Notes: generated by a model from the letters alone, not told the origin. Positions 52,266-62,312 are shown, counted from the stretch's first letter. The stretch is 64,000 nt of DNA from Flavobacteriales bacterium UBA952 (GCA_905182495.1 CAJJBU010000003.1:370263-434262), one strand, 5' to 3'. Program-made: numbers and translations.

Positions 52266-53881
52266 TTACTAATTGTTATCTCAAATGTTGTGCCCTTTCC
52301 ATATGTGCTATCGACTTTAAGGCTCCAGCCATATCCATCACAGACTTTTTGTACATAGTTCAGGCCTAAGCCAAACCCTTTCACATCGTGAACATCACCA
52401 GTAGGGACGCGATATAATTTATCAAATATTTTCGTTAAATACTCTTTTTTAATACCGATTCCTTTATCGGAAACCAGTAAAACGACACTATCCGCCTTTT
52501 GTTTTATTGTGATGTTAATTTTCGCTGGTTCAGGACTGTATTTTATGGCGTTTTCTAATAAATTCGAAAGAAGGCTTCTAAGATGGGATTCCTTTGCATT
52601 AACAAGGGTTTCTACGTTTGATGCAGTGAATTTAATTTCACATTTGTCAGAATCAACTCTGAATTTCGCATTATTAATAACGGTGGAGGCAAGCTCGACA
52701 AGTTCAACGGGTCCACCTTCCCAAATCAAATCTTTTCGTTCAAGAATCGAGTTTTGTAAGATGTTTTCTACTAGCGTTTCTAATCTTTTATTTTCTTGCT
52801 CGATCATCTTTAGGTATGGGTCTATTAAAGGAAGGTGCTTTTGATCTAATATGTCGGGGTCCTTTAAAGCCTGACAAGCGAGCGCGATGGTCGATATCGG
52901 GGTTTTAAACTCATGAGTCATGTTAGAAACAAGACCCGCCTTTATTTCTGACAGCTTTTTTTGTTCCACGATTGTTTTAATCATAAAAACGAGTGCGGCC
53001 AGGACAATGCAAACCACAAGAACCGACCCTACAATTGAAAGACGCATTTCTTTAATTAAAAAGCGCGATTGATTTGGGAAATAGATTTGAAGGAACAAGG
53101 ACTCACTGACTGGATTCTCGGGGAAAAGCCTTGCTTTTACAATGTCTTTCATAGACCCTCTTACACCATACCGATTGGTAGGCTTTTCAAATCGAATAGC
53201 GACTCCGTCACTATTAAAAACACAAAAAGTATATCCTTTAGGAAGCCTTTCTTTTTTGAGCTCATATGAGATAATGGAGTCTAAAAAAACGACATCAATT
53301 CTTTGCTGGGGGCTTTTTAAGACATTGTCTTTAAATGCTTCGAGCATCATTTCATTAATATATTTTGCTTTTTTAAAAATTTGCTGAACGGCTTGTTGAT
53401 TCAATTGAAGAGAGAGACTACTCGAATCACTTCCCTTTAACATGCCTGGCGCTTTATTAAAAACATCCTGAATTTCCTGATAGTTTTTTGCTAAAACTTT
53501 TTGCTCTGTGCTGAGGCCGGTTAATGAATCATATGCTTTGCCACGGATCACCAAATATTTTTCACGTTTACCATTATTAAAAATACTAGTATCACTTACG
53601 CTGACAGATTCTTTTGACGCTGTTAAGGATTGAAACTCAGACTTTAAAATATCTTGGTATTGTAGACTAAAATCTTTATTAATGATCTTCATGTAGCGCC
53701 TATAGTCTTCTGCTTTTTCATGCTTGAAGGCTATTTTATTTTGAAAGGAGATGATCTCAGCATCCAGTTTATCCCCATTTTGATCGTAGGTGCTATATAG
53801 TTGGTATGACTGCACGACGAGAAGGCTTAACATCGAAGCAGCAAGAAGGATAACGGCTAAATTGATCTGTTGGGTCTTCAT
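52262..53881 (-). CDS. Sensor histidine kinase
   Basis: A 539-aa membrane kinase (ATG 53881 preferred over an in-frame start at 53890). Helix 1 is at about residues 7-27 and helix 2 at about 280-300, bounding an unclassified sensor loop. The H box is MTHEFKTPISTIALACQAL (about His 325). The N box is LLSNLLENAIKYSPEP, and G boxes are SDKGIGIKKEY and GFGLGLNYVQ. Translationally coupled with the response regulator. Signal unknown; the linked polysaccharide genes suggest envelope sensing. Confidence 0.94.
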   Translation of the reverse strand: MKTQQINLAVILLAASMLSLLVVQSYQLYSTYDQNGDKLDAEIISFQNKIAFKHEKAEDYRRYMKIINKDFSLQYQDILKSEFQSLTASKESVSVSDTSIFNNGKREKYLVIRGKAYDSLTGLSTEQKVLAKNYQEIQDVFNKAPGMLKGSDSSSLSLQLNQQAVQQIFKKAKYINEMMLEAFKDNVLKSPQQRIDVVFLDSIISYELKKERLPKGYTFCVFNSDGVAIRFEKPTNRYGVRGSMKDIVKARLFPENPVSESLFLQIYFPNQSRFLIKEMRLSIVGSVLVVCIVLAALVFMIKTIVEQKKLSEIKAGLVSNMTHEFKTPISTIALACQALKDPDILDQKHLPLIDPYLKMIEQENKRLETLVENILQNSILERKDLIWEGGPVELVELASTVINNAKFRVDSDKCEIKFTASNVETLVNAKESHLRSLLSNLLENAIKYSPEPAKINITIKQKADSVVLLVSDKGIGIKKEYLTKIFDKLYRVPTGDVHDVKGFGLGLNYVQKVCDGYGWSLKVDSTYGKGTTFEITISK

Positions 53882-54033
53882 GGTATGCAACGAAACTAAA
53901 TAAAATCAGGGCATGGAAAAAGAAAAGTTAACCATTTTTAACACGTCAAAAACTAGACCGTTGTGCTTTATCTATTGGATTACACTTTATTATATAGTCA
54001 TTTGATTAATTTTGTCTGAAACAAATCCTGATT

Positions 54034-55314
54034 ATGATTGAAATTCAGCGTATCAAAGAAAAAAAAGAAGAGGTCCTTTTGGGCTTGAGCAAGAGAAACA
54101 TTGATGCGACACAAGAGGTTGAGCAGATTATTAAATTAGACCACGATTGGCGTCTAAAAAAAACGCAGCTTCAAGATGTTGAAACAGAATTAAATTCTAT
54201 ATCAAAACAAATCGGGATTTTGTTTAGTTCAGGTAAGCAGGAAGAAGCAAAGCTTCTTAAATCAAAAACGGGTGCTTTAAAAGCAACTCTACAAGAACTA
54301 AAGATTGAAGAGGACGGATTAGAGAAAAAGATTCAGACTATTTTATTTACCCTTCCTAATGTGTGCACACAAGAGGTCCCTGCGGGAAAGGATGAAACGG
54401 CAAATGAGATTCTTGAGGAGTTTGGAACAAGCCCTTCTTTGGAGCAGGCTTCAGTACCTCATTGGGACTTGGCCAAAGAATATACATTGATTGATTTTGA
54501 GTTAGGCGTTAAGGTTACGGGTGCGGGATTCCCTTTTTATAGAGGGCAGGGAGCTAAACTTCAGCGAGCATTAGTTTCGTTTTTTTTAGACGAAGCTGTT
54601 GACGCTGGCTATGAAGAGTTTATCTCTCCCCTTATGGTAAATGAAAATAGTGGAAAAGGCACAGGACAGCTTCCTGATAAAGAGGGTCAAATGTATTATA
54701 TAGCCGCGGACGACCTTTATTTAATTCCTACGGCAGAGGTCCCGCTAACTAATATTTATCGAGATGTGATTCTGCCAGACCCTAATTTTTCAATCAAATT
54801 AACGGGCCATACACCATGTTTTCGAAGGGAAGCCGGTTCTTATGGGAAAGACGTACGGGGTCTAAACAGACTCCATCAGTTTGAAAAAATTGAAATTGTA
54901 CGTATTGAAACTCCTGAAAATGCAGAGAAGGCCTTACAAGAAATGATTGACCACATCAAGTCGCTTTTACAAAAACTAGGACTGCAGTATAGGGTCTTAA
55001 GACTCTGTGGTGGAGATACAGGGTTTGCCGCAGCGATTACTTATGATTTTGAAGTATATTCTGCAGCCCAAGAAAAATGGCTAGAAGTCAGTTCTGTTTC
55101 TCGTTTTGACACCTTTCAGTCCAACCGATTAAAATTAAGGTTTAAAGACGAAAACAAAAAATCACGTCTATGTCACACGCTTAATGGTTCCGCATTGGCG
55201 CTACCCAGAATCATGGCGGCCCTATTGGAGAACAACCAAGGACCTTCTGGAATTAACATTCCTGAGCCATTAAGAAGGTATACAGGCTTTGACACCATCA
55301 CTAAAAAAGGATAA
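54034..55314 (+). CDS. serS: Seryl-tRNA synthetase
   Basis: Class II aminoacyl-tRNA synthetase, 426 aa. The N-terminal antiparallel coiled-coil arm (about residues 5-105) is followed by the catalytic core. LIPTAEVPLTN, motif 2 (GHTPCFRREAGSYGKDVRGL) and motif 3 (LNGSALALPRIMAALLENNQ) are intact. Head of a plus-strand group with a lipoprotein gene and a TPR gene. A TAATTTTG element lies at 54007-54014, 19 bp ahead of the start. Confidence 0.97.
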   Translation: MIEIQRIKEKKEEVLLGLSKRNIDATQEVEQIIKLDHDWRLKKTQLQDVETELNSISKQIGILFSSGKQEEAKLLKSKTGALKATLQELKIEEDGLEKKIQTILFTLPNVCTQEVPAGKDETANEILEEFGTSPSLEQASVPHWDLAKEYTLIDFELGVKVTGAGFPFYRGQGAKLQRALVSFFLDEAVDAGYEEFISPLMVNENSGKGTGQLPDKEGQMYYIAADDLYLIPTAEVPLTNIYRDVILPDPNFSIKLTGHTPCFRREAGSYGKDVRGLNRLHQFEKIEIVRIETPENAEKALQEMIDHIKSLLQKLGLQYRVLRLCGGDTGFAAAITYDFEVYSAAQEKWLEVSSVSRFDTFQSNRLKLRFKDENKKSRLCHTLNGSALALPRIMAALLENNQGPSGINIPEPLRRYTGFDTITKKG

Positions 55315-55324
55315 GTAATAACTC

Positions 55325-55861
55325 ATGAAGAAAGTTCTGTTTTTCACCTTCTTATTTTTACTATCCTGCTCCGACCTGCAAAAAGAAACGCAGCAAGCCA
55401 AAATCAAGGAACTACAAGGCGAATTATCAGCATACCAAATAAAATTTCAAAATGAATTTATAGATACGCTTTTTGACATGAAGACGAACACAAGCGATCT
55501 CGAGCAATCTATAAAAAAGCACTACCACTCTGATACGATCGATCTTGCTATGGGCAGAAAAATCGATAGCTATAAAAGAATGCGACGTATGCTAGATGCA
55601 TTAAGTCGTACTGGGATCATGCTAAAGCATTCTTTTGAGGAGGAAAACGAGCAGCTTAAGGTCTTGCTTTCAGATGTTACAAATGGTTATGGGCAGAGAG
55701 ACCAGTATGATAATTACATCAAATTAGAGCGTACAAAAAACGAACAAATTTTTGTGCTATTGAACGAATACCAAGGTCTTAAAAAGGAATCTTTTGGCAT
55801 CTATGATTCACTTCATGTTGACCTATCTTTATTTGTGAACCAACTCATCGAAGCGCAATGA
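55325..55861 (+). CDS. Lipoprotein of unknown function
   Basis: A 178-aa lipoprotein (MKKVLFFTFLFLLSC, lipobox LLSC) composed mostly of predicted helices (QTKIKELQGELSAYQ-like heptads). No family recognised. Overlaps the following TPR gene by 4 bp (ATGA), and follows serS by 10 bp, so it may be co-transcribed. The pair may be an envelope complex; this is a guess from coupling alone. Confidence 0.7.
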   Translation: MKKVLFFTFLFLLSCSDLQKETQQAKIKELQGELSAYQIKFQNEFIDTLFDMKTNTSDLEQSIKKHYHSDTIDLAMGRKIDSYKRMRRMLDALSRTGIMLKHSFEEENEQLKVLLSDVTNGYGQRDQYDNYIKLERTKNEQIFVLLNEYQGLKKESFGIYDSLHVDLSLFVNQLIEAQ

Positions 55862-57690
55862 TTCGGCTGCTAATTTTTATTTTTATTTTTATTTTTCAGC
55901 TTTCTTGGGCTCAAACGGATACGGACATTAAGCTGGCAGACCACTATTATTCACAGGGTGAATTTGAAAAAGCGAAAGGATACTACCAACTTATTTATAA
56001 CACCTCGCCAAACCAAGTTTACCTTAATCGTTTATTGGAATGCTTAACCGAGACGGGGGAGGAGAAACAGGCGGAAAAATTATTAAAGAAGGCCGTGTCT
56101 AAGGACCCGAGTAACTTGGCGCTCCAGTTTCAATGGGCCGCTTTTTATGAGCAACAAGAAACGGGCTCTAAAGCAAAAAAGATATATGAAACTCTTCTTT
56201 CGGAGCACATTACCAATCCATCTTCAGGAATCGCTTTGTTTAATTCTTTTTTGGCATTATCAAAAATTGACTTTGCTAAGCGCGCGCTAGAAACGTCTAA
56301 GAAACAATTCAAAAGTTATCCTTTTCACTTTCAAGAAGCAGATTTATATGCCCAGATGAATAAAAAAGAAGAAATGGTCACGACATACATGGAACTTTTG
56401 GAAAAACATGATTATTATGACAAGGCCGTGAAAAAAGCCCTACTAACGAGGCTTGACTTGTCAAAAGAGCAAACACCAGAATTTATTTTGTTAAAAAAAG
56501 AGCTTTTCGGCCGCGCTCAAGAAGTGAACGCGAGTGTCGTTTTCTCGGAGCTTTTAATCTGGCTGTATATGCAGGTCGATAACTTTGCGGGGGTCTATAA
56601 TCAGGTTGTGTCTGTGGACATACGGTCCAAAGCAAACGGGATGCGGTTGTATTCGTTTGCGAAAATATGCTCTGAGAACAAAGACTATTCTACAGCCCTT
56701 AAGGCTTTTCAAGAGTCTAAAGACATGACAACGAATCCAGATCTAAAATTCATGTGTCTAAAAGGCATTTTACACGTTGGCTATATTCAAATCACCGAGC
56801 TTAAAAGATATACTGAAAACGAGCTAAGTAGTGTTTTAGTGAATTACGAATTGGCTCTTGAAACCATTGGGCCTATTACCTCACGTACATTATCTGTTTT
56901 AATGGAATACGCGGAAATTTTAGCCTATTATGCGAATCAAAAAGACAAAGCGTTGGAACATCTTATAAAAACATATAACTCCAGAGCGCTCACTGATGTC
57001 ATGAGGGCTGAGGTTAAAATGCTAAGGGCAGATATTGAATTGTTAAAAGGAAATGTCTGGGATGCCGCCTTGTTGTACATGCAAATTAGTGAAGATTTCA
57101 ATTTTGAAATAATTGGCAACCGTGCAAAGTTTAAAAATGCCCGAATCTTTTACTACGAGGGAGAGTTTGAATTTGCGCAATCACAACTTGATGTCTTGAA
57201 GCAATCTACATCAAAATTATTATCGAATGACGCCCTGGATTTATCTATAATGATTACAGACAACTATGGACTGGACTCCAACTATATTGCGATGGCGTGG
57301 TTTTCTAAAGCAGACTTATATATTGAGCAATTACAGTTTACGGAAGCATTTTCTTTATTTGACAGCATCCAGATTAACTACCCATTTCATTCTTTAGCAG
57401 ATGAGATTCTCTACAAAAGGGCTCATGCCATGTCGCTTAAAGGAGAGTGGATTGAATCGATCGGCTATTATGATGACATCATTAAGTTTCATGCGACGGA
57501 TATTTTATCCGACAATGCGATGTTTAAGGCAGCAGAGCTTGTTGAGGCGAAACTAAATGATCCAGATAACGCATTGGAGCGTTATAAACAATTACTACTT
57601 TCTCATCCAGGGAGCTTATACTCCCATGAGGCGAGAAAACGTGTTCGAAGACTGCGAGGCGAAGAGCTTCAAACAGAAGATGATTTTTAA
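55858..57690 (+). CDS. Exported TPR-repeat protein
   Basis: A 610-aa protein with a signal peptide whose hydrophobic core is encoded by four TTATTT hexamers (Ile-Phe dipeptides). Many TPRs follow, e.g. AKGYYQLIYNTSPNQVYLNRLLECL, and the C-terminus has YNRAHAMSLKGEWIES-like and YSHEARKRVRRLRGE segments. No enzyme domain. Probably a periplasmic scaffold. It ends 1 bp from the convergent acyl-CoA dehydrogenase stop. Confidence 0.82.
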   Translation: MIRLLIFIFIFIFQLSWAQTDTDIKLADHYYSQGEFEKAKGYYQLIYNTSPNQVYLNRLLECLTETGEEKQAEKLLKKAVSKDPSNLALQFQWAAFYEQQETGSKAKKIYETLLSEHITNPSSGIALFNSFLALSKIDFAKRALETSKKQFKSYPFHFQEADLYAQMNKKEEMVTTYMELLEKHDYYDKAVKKALLTRLDLSKEQTPEFILLKKELFGRAQEVNASVVFSELLIWLYMQVDNFAGVYNQVVSVDIRSKANGMRLYSFAKICSENKDYSTALKAFQESKDMTTNPDLKFMCLKGILHVGYIQITELKRYTENELSSVLVNYELALETIGPITSRTLSVLMEYAEILAYYANQKDKALEHLIKTYNSRALTDVMRAEVKMLRADIELLKGNVWDAALLYMQISEDFNFEIIGNRAKFKNARIFYYEGEFEFAQSQLDVLKQSTSKLLSNDALDLSIMITDNYGLDSNYIAMAWFSKADLYIEQLQFTEAFSLFDSIQINYPFHSLADEILYKRAHAMSLKGEWIESIGYYDDIIKFHATDILSDNAMFKAAELVEAKLNDPDNALERYKQLLLSHPGSLYSHEARKRVRRLRGEELQTEDDF

Positions 57691-57691
57691 T

Positions 57692-58885
57692 CTATTTAGG
57701 CAGGTCTCTGGCAAAAGCAGGGATGCCGGTTACGTCCATTCCCGTAATCAGCAAATGAATATCATGCGTGCCTTCATAGGTAACAACGGACTCTAAGTTC
57801 GCCATGTGTCTCATCATAGAATATTCGCTAGTAATACCCATACCTCCATGTATTTGTCGTGCCTCACGAGCTATGTTTAAGGCGATTTCAACGTTGTTCC
57901 TTTTAGCCATGGAGATTTGACCAGTCGTTGCCTTCCCGTCATTTCTAAGCTGCCCTAGACGAAAGGTGAGGAGTTGTGCTTTTGTTATTTCAGTAATCAT
58001 TTCAGCAAGCTTTTTTTGAATTAGCTGAAAACTACCAATAGGCACGTCAAATTGAATTCTTTCTTTAGAATATCTTAAGGCTTGATCATAACAGTCCATA
58101 GCCGCTCCAAGAGCACCCCAGGCAATACCATATCTCGCTGAATCTAAACAGCCCAGCGGTGCACCTAATCCCGATTTTCCCGGAAGAATATTTGATTTAG
58201 GAACGCGAACGTTGTCAAAGATAAGTTCACCTGTCGATGAGGCCCTTAATGAGAGCTTACCATGCATTTCAGGTGTAGAAAAGCCTTCCATACCTCTCTC
58301 CACAATGATACCGTGAATACGACCTTCTTCGTTTTTCGCCCAAACGACAGCAATATCGGCAAAAGGGGCGTTTGAAATCCACATTTTGGCACCGTTTAGT
58401 ATAACGTGATCGCCATCTTCTTTGTAATTGGTGAGCATGCCTCCAGGGTTCGAACCAAAATCTGGTTCCGTAAGACCGAAGCAACCTACAAACTCACCAG
58501 AAGCCAACTTGGGTAAAAACTTTGTTCGGTGTTCTTCGCTGCCATATTTCCAAATAGGATACATAACCAAGGACGATTGAACTGACGCAGTTGAACGAAG
58601 GCCAGAGTCACATCTCTCCAATTCTTGCATTATGATTCCATAGGAGATTTGATCTAAACCAGGCCCCCCATATTCCTCAGGGATGTATGGACCAAATGCG
58701 CCAATCTCTCCGAGACCCGGTATTAAGTGTTTAGGAAAAATTGCTTTTTCGTAACAATCATCTATAATCGGGGAAACCTCTTTTTTAACCCATGCTCTGG
58801 CGGCATCACGAACTAATTTATGTTCATCCGAATAGAGATCGTCCATCGCATAATAATCTGGGTGTGTGTATTGGTCTGTTTTCAT
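57692..58885 (-). CDS. Acyl-CoA dehydrogenase, glutaryl-CoA dehydrogenase type
   Basis: FAD-dependent acyl-CoA dehydrogenase of 397 aa from ATG 58885; an in-frame start at 58912 adds 9 residues not fitting the family. STASVQSSLVMYPI and DFGSNPGGM (in FGLTEPDFG) are close to glutaryl-CoA dehydrogenase, and the catalytic Glu is in TYEGTHDI (about 370). Likely oxidises and decarboxylates glutaryl-CoA to crotonyl-CoA in lysine/tryptophan breakdown. Single gene, divergent from the DUF4271 gene. Confidence 0.92.
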   Translation of the reverse strand: MKTDQYTHPDYYAMDDLYSDEHKLVRDAARAWVKKEVSPIIDDCYEKAIFPKHLIPGLGEIGAFGPYIPEEYGGPGLDQISYGIIMQELERCDSGLRSTASVQSSLVMYPIWKYGSEEHRTKFLPKLASGEFVGCFGLTEPDFGSNPGGMLTNYKEDGDHVILNGAKMWISNAPFADIAVVWAKNEEGRIHGIIVERGMEGFSTPEMHGKLSLRASSTGELIFDNVRVPKSNILPGKSGLGAPLGCLDSARYGIAWGALGAAMDCYDQALRYSKERIQFDVPIGSFQLIQKKLAEMITEITKAQLLTFRLGQLRNDGKATTGQISMAKRNNVEIALNIAREARQIHGGMGITSEYSMMRHMANLESVVTYEGTHDIHLLITGMDVTGIPAFARDLPK

Positions 58886-58968
58886 AACTTGTGGTTTTAA
58901 AAGACTGTGCAAAATTAATAATTATCTGAGGGGATGTTCTTATTTTCTATTTAATTTTGATTACGAAG

Positions 58969-59646
58969 ATGAACGCAATATCCCAAGTCTATTTTGTTCT
59001 TGAGCTTTTTCCACGAGAAATTGTAGTAAAGAACATGCTATTGGCTTTGGTTTTGGTTTGTTTTGGATTTGTTGCGTTATCAAGATTGAGCTGCCCGAAT
59101 TTATTTGCGTTAGTCTACAAGAATTATTTTTCTTTTAAAACTTACGATTCAACGTTGAATTATTCTGAGAAGATATCCCCATTTGCAAATGCCATGCTCG
59201 TCTTGAATCTTTTCATTACGTTGAATATATGCATTGTCGCGATTCTTGAGAGAGGAATAGAGACAGACTCTTTTATGCAAATAACATTCTTTGTGACGAT
59301 GGGGTATTTAACTTTTGGTCTCATTAGCTATCGGATTGCCTCACTTTTATTTGGAGACAAGTCTTTTGGAAAAAGTATAGGAATGTTTACGCAGCAGGTT
59401 TATAACTTCACGGGGCTTTTATTACTGGCTCTTGCTTTGCTCGTTTTATTAAATGATGCATACAAAGAGGAGATTCAATATATCGTGTTCGCAGCACTTT
59501 TGTCTCTCCCTATATCAAAGGGGATTAAAGGGATTTTCTATGCTAAATCAAATAACTTCAGTTGGTTATATATAATTTTGTATCTTTGCACCCTCGAAAT
59601 ACTGCCCGTTGTTTTATTAGGGTATTATTTTGTTGGTAAAATATGA
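58969..59646 (+). CDS. DUF4271 family membrane protein
   Basis: A 225-aa membrane protein with about six helices, of the DUF4271 family typical of Bacteroidota. ATG 58969 is chosen over a TTG at 58957 which falls inside a TAATTTTG promoter-like element (58952-58959). Function unknown. It commonly lies beside hemD in this phylum, and does so here with a 28-bp gap. Confidence 0.82.
   Translation: MNAISQVYFVLELFPREIVVKNMLLALVLVCFGFVALSRLSCPNLFALVYKNYFSFKTYDSTLNYSEKISPFANAMLVLNLFITLNICIVAILERGIETDSFMQITFFVTMGYLTFGLISYRIASLLFGDKSFGKSIGMFTQQVYNFTGLLLLALALLVLLNDAYKEEIQYIVFAALLSLPISKGIKGIFYAKSNNFSWLYIILYLCTLEILPVVLLGYYFVGKI
59562..59588 (+). promoter_or_regulatory. Putative hemD promoter within the DUF4271 gene
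   Basis: TTG at 59562-59564, a 16-bp spacer and TATCTTTG at 59581-59588 resemble the Bacteroidota consensus; a start near 59593 would leave about 80 nt of leader before hemD. Confidence 0.4.
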
Positions 59647-59674
59647 TTCTTTAGCATTGATTAAATAAACAATT

Positions 59675-60418
59675 TTGGCCATTAAAACAATCCTTGTCTC
59701 CCAACCCGAACCAGAAAACGAAAACTCTCCGTATTACGATCTGGCTGAAAAGCACGACTTAAAAATTGACTTTAGACCTTTTATAAAAGTAGAGGGTGTA
59801 AACGCGAGTGAATTTAGAGGTCAGCGTATCAATTTAGCAGATTATTCAGGTGTCTTACTCACCTCTAAAACTGCGGCAGATCATTTTTTTAGAATAGCTA
59901 GAGAAACCAGGCACGAAGTGCCTGACAGTTTGAAATATTTCTGCATTTCTGAAACGGTTGCACTTTATTTACAAAAGTATGTCGCCTACAGAAAGAGAAA
60001 AATATTTTTTGGTAAGCAAAGGATTCATGACATGATGGATATTTTGAAGAAGCATAAATCTGAAAAAATATTACTGCCTTGTACAGATATTCTTCGTGAC
60101 GTAATTCCAAATACCTTAGACGAGCACAATGTGAAGTACACCAAAGCTGTTTTGTATCGAACAGTAGCGGCAGACTTATCTGATTTAGAAGATGTATTCT
60201 ATGATGTGTTGGTGTTTTTTAGCCCAGGAGGAATAGAATCATTATTTAAAAACTTTCCTGAGTTTAAACAAAACAAAACATTAATAGCGGCTTTTGGTGC
60301 AACTACGGCAACAGCAGCGATTAAAAACGGATTAGAGCCAAACATTAGGGCGCCACATCCAAAAGCTCCTTCTATGGTCGGTGCTATCGACTTTTTCTTA
60401 AAGGATAAATTGAAATAG
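59675..60418 (+). CDS. hemD: Uroporphyrinogen-III synthase
   Basis: HemD, 247 aa, which cyclises hydroxymethylbilane to uroporphyrinogen III in haem synthesis. The fold is poorly conserved; supporting segments are ILVSQPEPENENSPYYDL at the start, GVLLTSKTAADHFF, YRTVAADLSDLED and the C-terminal FSPGGIESLF with AAFGATTATAAIKNGLEPN. The start codon is TTG (59675); no ATG/GTG precedes the first strand. DUF4271-hemD linkage supports the call. Confidence 0.88.
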   Translation: MAIKTILVSQPEPENENSPYYDLAEKHDLKIDFRPFIKVEGVNASEFRGQRINLADYSGVLLTSKTAADHFFRIARETRHEVPDSLKYFCISETVALYLQKYVAYRKRKIFFGKQRIHDMMDILKKHKSEKILLPCTDILRDVIPNTLDEHNVKYTKAVLYRTVAADLSDLEDVFYDVLVFFSPGGIESLFKNFPEFKQNKTLIAAFGATTATAAIKNGLEPNIRAPHPKAPSMVGAIDFFLKDKLK

Positions 60419-60592
60419 ATTTTTTATTAGAGACAACGGCTTGTAACTGTTATAAAGTTGCCCGCTAGTTCAAACACTTAGTATTTAATAGACTCAAGCC
60501 ATATTCCTCCTTTAATTTATTTTACCCTTTTATATATTTCGTTATTTGATTTATAAGTGTTAAATTTATCACACTTAAAAAAAATCAATTAC

Positions 60593-62095
60593 ATGAAAAA
60601 AATTTTACTTTCAGCAATTCTTTGTTCATCGCTTTTTGCGAGTCAATCAATTGCGCAGCTTCCAGACGGAAGTATTGCCCCAGATTTCACAACGGTTGAC
60701 GTTAATGGGAACACCCACAATTTGTACGACTATCTAGATGCAGGTTATTCTGTTGTTATGGATATCAGTGCGACTTGGTGTGGACCATGTTGGAATTACC
60801 ACATAGGTGGTGCACTTGAAGAGCTTTGGGCAAATCATGGTCCTTTAGGAGAGCCAGGAGTGTCTGCGAATACAACAGACGACGTTGTCGTTCTTTGGTT
60901 TGAAGGAGATGCCGGAACAGCTTTAAGCGAGCTTGAAAACAGCAGCCTTGGTAATTGGCTTGTACCAAATGGTACAGCGGTAGACTTTCCAATGTCTAAT
61001 GATGACAATATTGCACAATTGTATCAATTGCCTTACTGGCCAATTCTTTATACAATATGCCCAAATAGAATTATAACAGAGTCGGGTCAAATTAGTGCAA
61101 ACGCACACTACGCGGGTATCGGAAACTGTCTATCTGCTAGTGGAACGACAAATGGTGCTCTTTTAGGATATACTGGAGAAATTGTTACATGTGGAAACCC
61201 TGTCGCAATGAGTGTAGACTTACAAAACATGGGTTCAGGTGCATTAACGTCAAGCACAATCAATGTTATGGATGGAGCAACGACAGTTCTTTCTTACAAC
61301 TGGACAGGTGACCTTGCTACTTATGAACTTGAAAATGTTCTTATTGGTACAGTTACACCAACAAACACGACTACATATTCAATTGAGTTATCCTCAGATG
61401 ACAACGCAGCAGACAATACAGTCTCAGCGACAATTAATACTGCTCAGGAAACGTCAGCGACCATTACTGTTGAGGTCTTAACAGATACTTATGCAGATGA
61501 GGTTTGGATGGAAATCACAAATTCAAATGGTGATATTGTTTGGTCTGAAGGAAATGAAAATGTTCAAGGAAACTACGGAACAGGTCAATTCCCTCCTCCT
61601 GCAGACCCAACATCTCCTCTTGAAAATGCAACCGCTTATAGCTGGCCTGTTACTTTGACAGCTGTAGATTGTTATACGTTCACTATTTATGATTACTATG
61701 GTGATGGTCTTCAAGAAGGAAATGGTGGTAACTGGTCTGTAAAAGACAATAATGGTACCGTTATACTATCTGAATCAGCAGTTAATTATGAAGCATCTGA
61801 TGCTGGATTGATTAAAAACCTTACTGCATCTCTTGATGAAATGACAGCTCAGAATATTGAGGTTTATCCTAACCCAGCTTCTGATATTGTAAATATTTCT
61901 TTTGAAAACTCAATTAACGAGACTTTGGTTTCGATTATGGACCTTCAAGGAAGAGTTTTAGTAACGCAAGTTGCTTCTGTTTCCAATGGAACTCAAGTAG
62001 TTTCTATTTCTACGGAAGGTTTTGCTAAAGGGACTTATGTTGTTTCTGTTATTGCAAATGGTTTGACTTCAAACTCAAATGTTGTAATCAGATAA
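60593..62095 (+). CDS. Secreted TlpA-like thioredoxin-fold protein with T9SS sorting domain
   Basis: A 500-aa exported protein (ATG 60593; the in-frame ATG at 60557 would precede the signal peptide by 12 residues). Signal peptide MKKILLSAILCSSLFASQSIAQ. A redoxin domain (about residues 25-180) begins with APDFTTVDVNGNTHNLYDYL and has WCGPC at about 61-65. Two beta-sandwich modules follow (about 195-410; YTFTIYDYYGDGLQEGNGG). The C-terminal 75 residues are a type A T9SS sorting domain (VYPNPASDIVNISF, then GTYVVSV). Surface-associated oxidoreductase is inferred. Confidence 0.88.
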   Translation: MKKILLSAILCSSLFASQSIAQLPDGSIAPDFTTVDVNGNTHNLYDYLDAGYSVVMDISATWCGPCWNYHIGGALEELWANHGPLGEPGVSANTTDDVVVLWFEGDAGTALSELENSSLGNWLVPNGTAVDFPMSNDDNIAQLYQLPYWPILYTICPNRIITESGQISANAHYAGIGNCLSASGTTNGALLGYTGEIVTCGNPVAMSVDLQNMGSGALTSSTINVMDGATTVLSYNWTGDLATYELENVLIGTVTPTNTTTYSIELSSDDNAADNTVSATINTAQETSATITVEVLTDTYADEVWMEITNSNGDIVWSEGNENVQGNYGTGQFPPPADPTSPLENATAYSWPVTLTAVDCYTFTIYDYYGDGLQEGNGGNWSVKDNNGTVILSESAVNYEASDAGLIKNLTASLDEMTAQNIEVYPNPASDIVNISFENSINETLVSIMDLQGRVLVTQVASVSNGTQVVSISTEGFAKGTYVVSVIANGLTSNSNVVIR

Positions 62096-62116
62096 TTACA
62101 ATACTATAAAATATTA

Positions 62117-62139
62117 GGGCGCTTCGGCGCCCTTTTTTT
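62117..62139 (+). terminator. Strong intrinsic terminator (UUCG tetraloop)
   Basis: GGGCGC (62117-62122), loop TTCG and GCGCCC (62127-62132) followed by seven T. A textbook Rho-independent terminator 21 bp after the stop of the redoxin/T9SS gene. Confidence 0.95.
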
Positions 62140-62312
62140 ATGCCTTAATTTAGCATCGTAACCACCTAGCTAAAAAGGAAGTATATTTTGTAGAGGAGTA
62201 TTAATAGATGTTGATTGGGCGAAAGGCACAAATTGTATAAATGGTTAACCCGTCAATAGTAGCGCCCCCCTTTTTTGTTAAGAAGAGTGAAAAGACGGAT
62301 TTTGACATTGAA

